From Viridibacterium sp047600765 (lineage in GTDB: Bacteria > Pseudomonadota > Gammaproteobacteria > Burkholderiales > Rhodocyclaceae), in assembly GCA_047600765.1 (NCBI GenBank), contig JASGKF010000001.1, forward strand, positions 1-64,000: 64,000 bases of DNA, given 5' to 3'. The notes under the pieces were generated by a model that was not told the origin of the DNA, made no database searches, and saw only the letters and a list, made by a program, of their open reading frames with translations. Below, one piece after another: positions 28,701 to 36,890 of this stretch. Numbering within the stretch: the stretch's first letter is position 1; each line of letters opens with the position of its first letter. The position numbers were made by a program, and so were the translations under genes.

Positions 28701-30101
28701 ATGGACAAGCGTTTCCGGATCGTTTTCAAGGGCGAGCTGCTACCCGGCCACGACCCGGAAGTCATTCGCCAGCGCGCTTCGCGACGGCTCGGCGCCAACC
28801 CGGCCCAGACGGATCGATTGTTCAGCGGCCAGACCGTCATCCTCAAGCGTGGCGTCGACATGGACGTCGCCAAGCGCTACGCCATCGAATTGCGCGAGCT
28901 GGGCATGCGCATCCTGGTGGAACCCGAAGCTGCAGCGGCCCCGCCCGCAACGCCAGCGCCCGAGGCGCCGGCGGACGCCACGCGCTATCGCATCTGCTTT
29001 GCCGGCAGCGTGCTGGAAGGCTTTACCCGCGATGCCGTCATGCAGGCTGCGGCCGACCGTCTGCGCGCCTCACCACCACAACTGGCGCAGATGTTCTCGG
29101 GGCGCAAAACCGTCATCAAGAAAGATCTCGATGCCGAACAGGCGCGTCGCTATGCGGCACGCCTGCAAAGCATCGGCATGCGTGTCGTGGCCGAAATGCA
29201 CCCTGACGCGGCAACCACCAGCTCCGCTCCGGTTGCCCGGCCAGCAGTGCCGCCAGTCAGCACCCCCATCCGCGTGCAGGAACAGCGACCGGAGCCCGCA
29301 GCCCTGACTGCGACCTCACGCGACATCCACGAAATCATGCGTCAGCAGCAGTCGCTCTCCGCGACCGAGGTACATCAGCCGCTCAGCCGCTTCGACGACG
29401 GGGCGGACATGACCGCCACCCAAGTGGAGATGAACCTCACGCAGACCATGGTCGACCACGACCTGATCGCCACCAACCAGAACCTGCCCGATCTCGAAAA
29501 GACCGAACTGGCCGGACAGGCCTATCTCAATGCCCTGATCCACGACGAGACCAACCTGCCGCCACCTTCGTTTGCCACGGCAACCGCGACCGCACCGATC
29601 CGCGTCGAAATGGAACGGACCGCGCTGACACCGCACACCTTCCGCAAAGCGCTTCTGGAAGCCGAAACCACCATTGCCATCCCGCGCCCGGGCAGCCTGG
29701 ATACGCCACAACCACTGACAACACCCGTCACGGCCAAAGACTCGACAGACTCGACTGTGGTCAATCCGCCGCGCTCCTTTGTCGCGCCCAAACCCCCTGT
29801 CGAAATTGTCAGCCTGGTGCTGCGCCAGTGCACCGCCTGCGGCGCCCAACAGGCACAGGGACGTTACTGCGTGCATTGCGGCTGCGAACTGCCGCGCCTG
29901 CTGCCCGAGCCCGCTCATCCCATCGTGATCTCGACGCCAGCGCCACCCCCGACAATGCGGGACACGGCATCTGACGAACTGATCGCTGACGCACCGGAAT
30001 CACGCCAAGGCCGCCCCGGCATTGCGCCACAGCGCCTCGTACTGCCAGGCATCGCACTGCTTGGGCTCGTCTGCCTGGCGGCCTGGGGGCTGTTGCGTTG
30101 A
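28701..30101 (+). CDS. tandem-domain, zinc-ribbon, tail-anchored protein
   Basis: 466 residues, not matched to a named function. Two clearly related units of about 70 residues open the protein: about residues 4-74 (RIVFKGELLPGH...LFSGQTVILKRGVD...MRILVE) and about 95-167 (RICFAGSVLEGF...MFSGRKTVIKKDLD...MRVVAE). A long Pro/Thr/Ala-rich, probably unstructured region follows, then a zinc ribbon (CTACG...YCVHCGCEL, about 377-396), and a final hydrophobic helix (LVLPGIALLGLVCLAAWGLL) that would anchor it in the inner membrane with the bulk in the cytoplasm. The start ATG follows GGGAG. Single gene. Possibly a membrane adaptor; that is inference. Confidence 0.75.
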   Translation: MDKRFRIVFKGELLPGHDPEVIRQRASRRLGANPAQTDRLFSGQTVILKRGVDMDVAKRYAIELRELGMRILVEPEAAAAPPATPAPEAPADATRYRICFAGSVLEGFTRDAVMQAAADRLRASPPQLAQMFSGRKTVIKKDLDAEQARRYAARLQSIGMRVVAEMHPDAATTSSAPVARPAVPPVSTPIRVQEQRPEPAALTATSRDIHEIMRQQQSLSATEVHQPLSRFDDGADMTATQVEMNLTQTMVDHDLIATNQNLPDLEKTELAGQAYLNALIHDETNLPPPSFATATATAPIRVEMERTALTPHTFRKALLEAETTIAIPRPGSLDTPQPLTTPVTAKDSTDSTVVNPPRSFVAPKPPVEIVSLVLRQCTACGAQQAQGRYCVHCGCELPRLLPEPAHPIVISTPAPPPTMRDTASDELIADAPESRQGRPGIAPQRLVLPGIALLGLVCLAAWGLLR

Positions 30102-30194
30102 AGAGTCGGGCAGACTTGTGATCTCCTTGTCATCCGGCAAGAAGAAAATCACCAACCAGATGTCATCAAAAACCAAGACCTGCGCCCACCCCAG

Positions 30195-31118
30195 ATGAGC
30201 CTCCGCCTAGCCCTTGCCTTGGCACTGTCCGTTTTCTCCATGTTGTTCCCTCTCGCTGCGCACTGCGAGCAGGTGCGGTTTTCAGGACAAACCCGTGCAG
30301 ACGCCACCCTGATCAAGGACGCGCTACGCAATGTCCAGTTGATCACATCGACACGATTTTCATGTCAGTACATCGACGCCGTCGAAGCCCAAACGCTGCC
30401 GGAAGACTACACACCACCGGGCGGCCCGCACCCGGAAGGAGAGGCCAGGACGCAATACGAAGTCTGGTTTGTCACCTTTTGCGACAGAACCGAAAAGTTT
30501 CTGCTTGCGACCTGGCGCACCTTCCCGCTCCAGGGCGTCACGTTCCGGGTGGGCTTCCCGTTTTCGGGAGACCTTGAACCCACGACAGCCGTGTACCTCG
30601 TGCCGGTTGACAATTTCCCGTTCGAAGCCGCCAACAACCTGGCCAACATGCTCAGCCGCGATCTGAAGATCAAGGTAAAAGCCACATTGCCCATGGGCAT
30701 TGCCGACCTGAAAGAACTCCCCAAAAACGCGCAACTGGCTGGCGAAGATCTGATTGCCAGAGCACGTGATGTGGGTCAGCGACTACCCGGCAAAGCTGAA
30801 AAATTCGCGCTGATTGCACTCACGACGCGCGACATCAATGACAAGTCACAGTCCCTGCGTTTTCTCTTTTCCCAGAACGATTTTTCCACGCGCACCACGG
30901 TCATCTCGGTCGCACGGATGTTTGCACCCACCCCGCAGGGCGAGGGAACGCAGGCACAGGCCGGCCTTCGCCTCTACAAGATGACCAAGCGTGCAATAGG
31001 CGAACAGTACTTCGGACTGCGCCGCTCGGCAGACATCACGGACATCATGTACGCACCGATCATGTCACTTGAAGACATCGATGCGATGGGGCTCAACTAC
31101 AAAGAGCCCGCCAGGTAA
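30195..31118 (+). CDS. exported zincin-like protein with degenerate metal site
   Basis: 307 residues with a signal peptide ending at AAHCEQ. The C-terminal part follows the order seen in archaemetzincin-type proteases: a beta strand and segment FALIALTTRDINDKSQSLRFL, then TRTTVISVARM, then a helix and turn where the zinc motif HExxHxxGxxH is expected, then DIMYAPIMSLEDIDAMG, like the Met-turn end of that family. At the zinc site it reads KRAIGEQYFGLRRS, with no histidines, so it should not bind zinc in the usual way. It is either an inactive relative or my alignment is wrong. The N-terminal half has Cys pairs but no known domain. Role unknown. Confidence 0.55.
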   Translation: MSLRLALALALSVFSMLFPLAAHCEQVRFSGQTRADATLIKDALRNVQLITSTRFSCQYIDAVEAQTLPEDYTPPGGPHPEGEARTQYEVWFVTFCDRTEKFLLATWRTFPLQGVTFRVGFPFSGDLEPTTAVYLVPVDNFPFEAANNLANMLSRDLKIKVKATLPMGIADLKELPKNAQLAGEDLIARARDVGQRLPGKAEKFALIALTTRDINDKSQSLRFLFSQNDFSTRTTVISVARMFAPTPQGEGTQAQAGLRLYKMTKRAIGEQYFGLRRSADITDIMYAPIMSLEDIDAMGLNYKEPAR

Positions 31119-31273
31119 GACCCTTGATTTCCACCAGCGCGGCACCACACACCAGCTGGATTCCGCGCCCCCGCCAGCTGATTGCTGACAGAATCAAGCC
31201 TTCACGCATTCGACGAAATCCTGCCACTGCGGCATGCTTGCGCTCCGCCTACTGAATCCCACGCATTCCGAAC

Positions 31274-31936
31274 ATGAATCTCGCGCTTTTCGACCTCGAC
31301 AACACCCTGCTCCGCGGCGACTCCGACCACGCCTGGGGCGAATTCATCTGCGAGCGCGGCGCTGTCGACCGCGCCGAGTACGAAGCGCGCAACAACGAGT
31401 TCTACGAACACTACAAGGCCGGCACGCTCGACAACGCCGCTTTCCTGCGCTTCGTCATGGCACCGCTGGCCGCCATTCCGCGTGACCAGCTCAACGCCCT
31501 GCACGCCGACTTCATGCAGAGCCGCATCCGCGACATGATGCTGCCGCAGGGCCAGGCACTGGTGCAGAAGCACCTCGACGCCGGCGACCTCGTCGCCATC
31601 GTCACCGCCACCAACGCTTTCATCACCGCCCCCATCGTGCGCGCCTTCGGCGTCGCGCACTGCATCGCGACGATCCCAGCGCAGGAGAACGGCCGCTTCA
31701 CGGGCGAACCGCGCGGCGTGCCAGCTTTCAAGGACGGCAAGATCACGCGCGTCAATGCCTGGCTGGAATCGCTGGCGCTGAACCTGCAGAGCTTCGACAA
31801 GACCTGGTTCTACAGCGACTCGCTCAATGATCTGCCTCTGTTGTCGTTGGTGACAGATCCTGTTGCTGTCGATCCAGATCCCACGCTGCGCCAACACGCG
31901 CAGCTGTCTGGATGGTCAATCATTTCGCTGCGTTGA
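31274..31936 (+). CDS. HAD-IB family phosphatase
   Basis: SerB-like HAD hydrolase, 220 residues: motif I LFDLDNTLLRGDSDHAW, motif II IVTATNAFITAP, motif III Lys region, and motif IV YSDSLNDLPLL. In betaproteobacteria this gene usually lies near pcnB and folK; the phosphate ester substrate is uncertain (histidinol-phosphate or phosphoserine-like esters are known for the group). Here pcnB is about 8.5 kb away. Confidence 0.88.
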   Translation: MNLALFDLDNTLLRGDSDHAWGEFICERGAVDRAEYEARNNEFYEHYKAGTLDNAAFLRFVMAPLAAIPRDQLNALHADFMQSRIRDMMLPQGQALVQKHLDAGDLVAIVTATNAFITAPIVRAFGVAHCIATIPAQENGRFTGEPRGVPAFKDGKITRVNAWLESLALNLQSFDKTWFYSDSLNDLPLLSLVTDPVAVDPDPTLRQHAQLSGWSIISLR

Positions 31937-31962
31937 ATCGCGCTCGTGACTGGAGTTATCTC

Positions 31963-32427
31963 TTGAAAACCGTGATTCTCATCGGCCTCATATTGAGCTT
32001 GAGCTCGTGTTCATCCATAAGGGAGTGGGACAAAGCGCACAAAGAGAAAGAAGCTGCAGCGATGTTGCACACACTGGACAGCCGCTATTCGATCGGGCAG
32101 CAATCCATGGGGAGACCACTGCCCTTGAGTGGTTTCGAAATACGTCGGATTCCCGACAGTCAGAACCATATCAAGTTCTCCGCATATAAGCCGGATGGCT
32201 CCGCTCTGTTCGACAAAGCCGAGGCAATTTGCGAACGCTGGTCCGAGGGCACACTGAAATGTGAGCTGGCAGGTACAGAGGACGCAATAGCACTGACAGA
32301 GCAAAAAACCCTGAACTTCCAGCTGAATGCCACGCTTGAGAAATACAAATTTCTATTCAAAATTATGATTTACCGGAAAGGCGTGCTGGTTGAGCAGCAC
32401 ATCTACTACGCCAATTTCGCAAACTGA
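31963..32427 (+). CDS. small lipoprotein, unknown function
   Basis: From the TTG at 31,963 the product starts LKTVILIGLILSLSSCSS, a clear lipoprotein leader with lipobox LSSC. An ATG at 31,912 inside the HAD gene would give a poor leader, so I chose the TTG. The mature part is about 138 residues with two Cys (ICERW, LKCELAG) that could form a disulfide, and a beta-rich C-terminus. Base composition is more AT-rich than the neighbours. No family recognised. Confidence 0.65.
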   Translation: MKTVILIGLILSLSSCSSIREWDKAHKEKEAAAMLHTLDSRYSIGQQSMGRPLPLSGFEIRRIPDSQNHIKFSAYKPDGSALFDKAEAICERWSEGTLKCELAGTEDAIALTEQKTLNFQLNATLEKYKFLFKIMIYRKGVLVEQHIYYANFAN

Positions 32428-32429
32428 AA

Positions 32430-32942
32430 TTGCCACCTGACGTCACTGGATTCGCGCCGCTGGAAGCAACCGGAGCGCGCACTCTGATTCTCGGCTCCAT
32501 GCCCGGAGTGGCTTCATTGCATGCCCGGCAGTACTACGCTCACCCGCAAAATCTCTTCTGGAAAATTCTTGGCACCGCTCTCGGTTTCGACCCGGCAATG
32601 CCTTACGAACAACGCACGGCACAACTCGCCGCTGCGCACATCGCCGTATGGGACGTGCTGCAAAGCTGCGTACGCGAGGGCAGTCTCGATGCCGACATCG
32701 AGGCGGACAGCATCGTGCCTAACGATTTCACGCGCTTCTTTGCACGCCAGCCGGGCATCACGCGCATCTGCTTCAACGGCGCAACCGCCGAGACGCTGTT
32801 CCGGCGGCATGTGTTGCCGGGCCTGCCAAGCTTGCAGGCCGAATTGATGCGCCTGCCTTCCACCAGCCCGGCAAATGCGGGCATGTCACGCGACGAAAAA
32901 CTCAGGATCTGGGCGCAGGCAGTCGCATCACGAAACGCGTGA
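32430..32942 (+). CDS. DNA-deoxyinosine glycosylase (Mug/UDG family)
   Basis: 170 residues. The motif LILGSMPGVASLHARQYYAHPQNLFW matches the double-strand uracil/hypoxanthine-DNA glycosylase group (motif I GSMPG), and FNGATAETLFRR and LPSTSPAN match the C-terminal loop. It would excise hypoxanthine or uracil from deaminated DNA. TTG start directly after the lipoprotein stop; tail to tail with the sensor kinase, overlapping its 3' end by about 40 bp. Confidence 0.82.
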   Translation: MPPDVTGFAPLEATGARTLILGSMPGVASLHARQYYAHPQNLFWKILGTALGFDPAMPYEQRTAQLAAAHIAVWDVLQSCVREGSLDADIEADSIVPNDFTRFFARQPGITRICFNGATAETLFRRHVLPGLPSLQAELMRLPSTSPANAGMSRDEKLRIWAQAVASRNA

Positions 32943-34374
32943 CGCCGTCATCGGACGTCACGCCGAGGCTGCCGCCGTGGGCGACGACGATGGCATGCGT
33001 GATCGCCAGCCCCAGGCCGGCGCCTTCGCTGCTGCGGTGGCGTGAGGGGTCGGCGCGGTAGAAGCGGTCGAATAATCGCGGCAGGTGTTCGGGGGCGATG
33101 GTCTCGCCCTGATTCTCGACCACCAGTTGCACGCGCCCCGACTCACGCTCTTCGGTCCACTCTTCGATGCGCACAACAATCGCCGTGCCCGGTGTCGCGT
33201 GACGCACGGCGTTCGACAGCAGATTGGAGAGCGCGCGACGCAGCATGGATTCGTCGCCGGGCACGGCGCCCTGCCCTTCGAGTTGCAGCGTCAGCTGCGC
33301 GGACTCGGCCAGTGCCTCGTAGAACTCGAACAGCTTGCGCACCTCGTCCTCCAGCCGCACCAGATCGTGGCGCGGCACGATGAGGCCGTTGTCGGCCTTG
33401 GCGAGGAACAGCAGCTCCGACACCATGCTCGACAGGCGCTCGAACTCTTCGAGGTTGGAATACAGCACGTCGCGGTATTCCTCGGCGCTGCGTGCTTGCG
33501 ACAAGGCCACCTGGGTGTGCGTCATCAGGTTGCTGACCGGCGTGCGCAGTTCGTGCGCAAGGTCGGACGAAAAGTCGGACAGGCGCCGGAACGAGTCTTC
33601 GAGGCGCGCCAGCATCTGGTTGAGCGATTCAGCCAGCGTCGCCAGCTCTTGCGGCACGTCGGCCAGCGGCAGGCGAAAGTGCAGGTTGTCAGCCGTCACC
33701 TCGGCCGCCGTGCGCCGCATGGCCTGTAGCGGTAGCAAGGCATGCCGCGTCAGCAGCCAGCCCAATAGCCCCATCAGCAACGCCGCGCAGGCCACGAACA
33801 CCCACAGCGTGACGCGGAACTCGCGCAGGAAGTCGGTGTGATGCGAGATCTCGGTCGCCACGATCAGCGTCACCGGCGCCATGCCGGCGACACCCGTGTG
33901 CATCGCGACCGCCAGACCACGGAAGCTGCCAGCCGGCGTCTGCCAGGCGGAGAGCTGCGCCGTGCGGATGTTGGCGGCATGACCGGCATGAGCGAGGTGT
34001 TCGAACTCTGCTTCCGGCAAGGCGGACTCGGGGGCCAGCAGCGCTTCGGGCACCTGCATGTCGGGCGATGCGAACAGCCGGCTGCCATCGGCAGCGATCA
34101 CGGCCACCACCAGCCCGTGATGGCCGATCAGCGAGTCATCGAACTTCTGCGGCAAGGCCGCCAGATCGGCCACGCTGCGGGCGCTCCGCAAGGCGTGCTG
34201 GGCCAGTGCGATCTTGCCTTCCAGCAACGCGGCGTCCTGCTCCATGAAGTGACGGTCGACGGCGCGCAGGATCATGTAGCCCAGCGCCAGCAGCACAGCC
34301 GTCGACGCAGCGGCGAAGAACAGCGTCAGCCGCAGGCTCAGCGAGGGGCGACGAGCTGGTTGGAGGAGACTCAC
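32902..34374 (-). CDS. cusS: heavy-metal sensor histidine kinase (CusS-like)
   Basis: Inner-membrane kinase, about 490 residues. Two transmembrane helices (about 13-37 and 187-209) enclose a periplasmic sensor region; HAMP (about 210-262); phospho-acceptor His274 in SSDLAHELRTPVSN; N box (LRRALSNLLSNAVRHA), F box (LFDRFYRAD) and G box (SEGAGLGLAI). The start is the GTG that overlaps the regulator stop (GTGA), so the two are coupled. The context of copper oxidase genes points to copper or silver sensing. Confidence 0.88.
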   Translation of the reverse strand: MSLLQPARRPSLSLRLTLFFAAASTAVLLALGYMILRAVDRHFMEQDAALLEGKIALAQHALRSARSVADLAALPQKFDDSLIGHHGLVVAVIAADGSRLFASPDMQVPEALLAPESALPEAEFEHLAHAGHAANIRTAQLSAWQTPAGSFRGLAVAMHTGVAGMAPVTLIVATEISHHTDFLREFRVTLWVFVACAALLMGLLGWLLTRHALLPLQAMRRTAAEVTADNLHFRLPLADVPQELATLAESLNQMLARLEDSFRRLSDFSSDLAHELRTPVSNLMTHTQVALSQARSAEEYRDVLYSNLEEFERLSSMVSELLFLAKADNGLIVPRHDLVRLEDEVRKLFEFYEALAESAQLTLQLEGQGAVPGDESMLRRALSNLLSNAVRHATPGTAIVVRIEEWTEERESGRVQLVVENQGETIAPEHLPRLFDRFYRADPSRHRSSEGAGLGLAITHAIVVAHGGSLGVTSDDGVTRFVMRLPAPRS

Positions 34375-35045
34375 GGCGCGTCCAGCACGTAGCCCATGCC
34401 ACGCACGGTGTTGATGAGCTTGTGCGGGAAGGCATCGTCGACCTTGGCACGCAGGCGGCGCACGGCCACCTCGACAACATTGGTGTCGCTGTCGAAATTC
34501 ATGTCCCACACCTGCGAGGCAATCAGCGAGCGCGGCAGCACTTCGCCCTGACGGCGCATCAGCAATTCGAGCAGGGCGAATTCCTTGGCGGTGAGGTCGA
34601 TGCGCTGGCCGGCGCGCGTCACGCGGCGGCGACGCAGATCCAGTTCGAGATCGGCGACGTGCATCAGGTCCGGCTCGCGCACCGTGCTGCCCCGACGCAG
34701 CAGGGTGCGCACGCGTGCCAGCAACTCGGCAAAGGCGAAGGGTTTGACGAGGTAATCGTCAGCGCCCAGTTCGAGGCCCTTGACGCGGTCTTCCACCTGG
34801 TCGCGCGCCGACAGGAACAGCACCGGCATTTCCTTGCCCGCACGGCGCAAACCGGCCAGTACCTGCCAGCCGTCGATGCCCGGCAGCATCACGTCGAGAA
34901 TTGCCAGCGCGTAGTCCTCGCTGAGCGCCAGCTGCAGGCCTTCGTGGCCGTCGCGCGCGAGGTCGACGACAAAGCCGGACTCGATCAGCCCCTGCTTGAG
35001 GTAGTCACCGGTTTTCGGTTCGTCTTCGACGACAAGAATCTTCAT
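34371..35045 (-). CDS. cusR: heavy-metal response regulator (CusR-like)
   Basis: OmpR-family regulator of 224 residues. Receiver starts MKILVVEDEPKTGDYL with phospho-acceptor Asp51 (AILDVMLPG), Lys in YLVKPFAF; C-terminal winged helix (LTAKEFALLELLMRRQGEVL, TNVVEVAVRRLRAKVDD, INTVRGMGYVL). It diverges from the copper-resistance operon, and a palindromic site lies between them. The ATG at 35,045 gives the normal N-terminus. Confidence 0.92.
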   Translation of the reverse strand: MKILVVEDEPKTGDYLKQGLIESGFVVDLARDGHEGLQLALSEDYALAILDVMLPGIDGWQVLAGLRRAGKEMPVLFLSARDQVEDRVKGLELGADDYLVKPFAFAELLARVRTLLRRGSTVREPDLMHVADLELDLRRRRVTRAGQRIDLTAKEFALLELLMRRQGEVLPRSLIASQVWDMNFDSDTNVVEVAVRRLRAKVDDAFPHKLINTVRGMGYVLDAP

Positions 35046-35110
35046 GGCATGCACTGTGATCGGCACTGACAGTCTGCATTCTGCGCGGCAAACGCCCTCC
35101 TGTCCGCAAG

Positions 35111-35126
35111 ATTACAAAGATGTAAT
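35111..35126. promoter_or_regulatory. putative CusR/CopR operator
   Basis: ATTACA, four bases (AAGA), TGTAAT: a perfect palindrome of the type bound by CopR/CusR regulators. It lies 66 bp from cusR and 79 bp from the first gene of the divergent copper operon, so it could control both. Confidence 0.72.
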
Positions 35127-35204
35127 CCGCGCGTCAGGCTTCTGCAGGATGGACTGGACGAAAATGCGCTTGCCGTCTTCCGGGACGTCGACAGAGAGAA
35201 AAAC

Positions 35205-35468
35205 ATGAAAAAGATTGACTGGCACATGCTGGCCGCCACGATGGCCCTGCTGCTGACCACCAGCGTCCAGGCGCAGTCTGCCCCCGCCGCTACGCCGGGC
35301 ACGGCCACGCAAGAACCTGCGTTGAAGCACTACCGCAACTTCCGCGATGCGCCGCCAGCCGACTGGCGCGAAACCAATGACAAGGTTGCCCGCATCGGCG
35401 GCTGGCGTGCCTACGCCAAGGAAAGCCATGCCGCCCGAGCGCAGGACAAAGCGGGCCCCGCAAAATGA
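35205..35468 (+). CDS. small periplasmic protein of the copper operon
   Basis: 87 residues: signal peptide (MLAATMALLLTTSVQAQ) and a short basic mature part with PADWRETNDKVARIGGWRAYAKE, a block seen in small proteins of copper-efflux loci. No Met- or His-rich copper site is obvious. First gene after the operator; its stop overlaps the next start (ATGA). Function unknown. Confidence 0.75.
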   Translation: MKKIDWHMLAATMALLLTTSVQAQSAPAATPGTATQEPALKHYRNFRDAPPADWRETNDKVARIGGWRAYAKESHAARAQDKAGPAK

Positions 35469-36880
35469 AGGCTAGCTTGCTTGCCACCTTCATTGCTGCC
35501 CTGCTCGCCGGCTGCGCCAGCACCGCGATCGACGACAACCGCAGCGCGACAAGCGACTTTGCGCGCGACAAGCTGAGCGTCACGCCGCGCTGGCTCGATT
35601 CCGCCGAAGCGCAGCGCGAAGCCCGTGCCGAAACCGATGCCCTGCTGCAACAGCCGCTCACGCTGGAAGCCGCGCAAAGCATCGCCCTGCGCTACAGCCC
35701 GGCCTTCCAGGCGCTGCAGGCTGATGCGGCCACCAGCTCGGCACGCATCACGCAGTCCGCGCGCATCAGCAACCCGCTCTTCACCTTCGAGAAGCTCGTT
35801 CGGCTCGAAGACGGCGTGCGCGATCTCGACATCGGCCGCATGCTCACCGTCTCGCTGTTCGAGCTGATCACCCTGCCGGCCCGCCTGCGCATTGCCGACA
35901 GCCAGCAGCAACGCCTGCGCATGGTGTCCGCCGGCAACGCCTTGCAGACCGTCACCGACGTGCGTCAGGCCTGGCTGCGCGCGGTCGCCGCCAACGAGGC
36001 ACAGGGCTATCACCAGCAAGTCATGGATCTCGCCGATGCCGCTGCAGAACTCGCGCAGCGCATGCAGGCCGCCGGCAACTTCAGCCGTTTGCAGCGCATG
36101 CGTCAGCAAGGCTTCTACGCCGAAGCCGCCGCCGAACTGGTGCGTGCACGTGGTGCTGCCAACGATGCACGGGAGAGCCTGGTGCGCCTGCTGGGCCTCG
36201 ATGCCGCGCAAGCCGCACAGCTCAAGCTGCCAGCCCGCCTGCCTGACTTGCCGGGCACACCACGCGACGAAGCCGCGCTGTCGCAGACCGCGCTCGACGA
36301 ACGCCTCGACCTGCGCCTCGCGCGCTTCGACCTCGAAGCCACAGCACGCGAGCAAGGACTCACGCGCGTGGAGAGCGTCGTCAACGGCTTGCACGTCTCG
36401 GGCGTGCGCAATTCGGCGACGGGCAAAACCACTCAGCGTGGCTACGAACTGGAATTCCCCCTGCCCGTCTTCGACACCGGTGACGCGCGACGCGCCGGGG
36501 CACAGGCCACCTACCTCGCCGCTTTTCACCGCGCGGCGCAGGCCGGCGTCGATGCCAGCTCGCAGGTGCGCCAGCACTACCAGCGCTATCGCGATGCCTA
36601 TGATCTTGCGCGCCACTACCGCGACGAGATCCTGCCGCTGCGCAAGCTGGCTTCGGAAGAAATGCAGCTCAAATACAACGGCATGCTGATCGGCGTGTTC
36701 GACCTGCTTGCCGATGCACGCGGCCAGGTGACGAGCGTGATCGCCACGCTGAATGCACAACGCGACTTCTGGCTCGCCGACGCAGCCCTGCAAGCCACCC
36801 TGCTGGGCAAGCCCGCCAGCATCACAACCGACATGCCGCAAGCCGCAAGCACTGCTGGCGCCGACAGCGGCGGACACTGA
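35465..36880 (+). CDS. TolC-family outer-membrane lipoprotein
   Basis: Outer membrane efflux protein family, 471 residues. Lipobox in ALLAGCAS, so acylated at Cys. Two repeated coiled-coil helical halves (LTLEAAQSIALRYSPAFQALQAD; LDERLDLRLARFDLEATAREQ) as in TolC/OprM. No membrane-fusion protein or RND pump is in this window, so it may serve copper export with a distant pump, or act alone with the oxidase. Coupled to the small gene upstream. Confidence 0.82.
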   Translation: MKASLLATFIAALLAGCASTAIDDNRSATSDFARDKLSVTPRWLDSAEAQREARAETDALLQQPLTLEAAQSIALRYSPAFQALQADAATSSARITQSARISNPLFTFEKLVRLEDGVRDLDIGRMLTVSLFELITLPARLRIADSQQQRLRMVSAGNALQTVTDVRQAWLRAVAANEAQGYHQQVMDLADAAAELAQRMQAAGNFSRLQRMRQQGFYAEAAAELVRARGAANDARESLVRLLGLDAAQAAQLKLPARLPDLPGTPRDEAALSQTALDERLDLRLARFDLEATAREQGLTRVESVVNGLHVSGVRNSATGKTTQRGYELEFPLPVFDTGDARRAGAQATYLAAFHRAAQAGVDASSQVRQHYQRYRDAYDLARHYRDEILPLRKLASEEMQLKYNGMLIGVFDLLADARGQVTSVIATLNAQRDFWLADAALQATLLGKPASITTDMPQAASTAGADSGGH

Positions 36881-36890
36881 GCACACCCCC

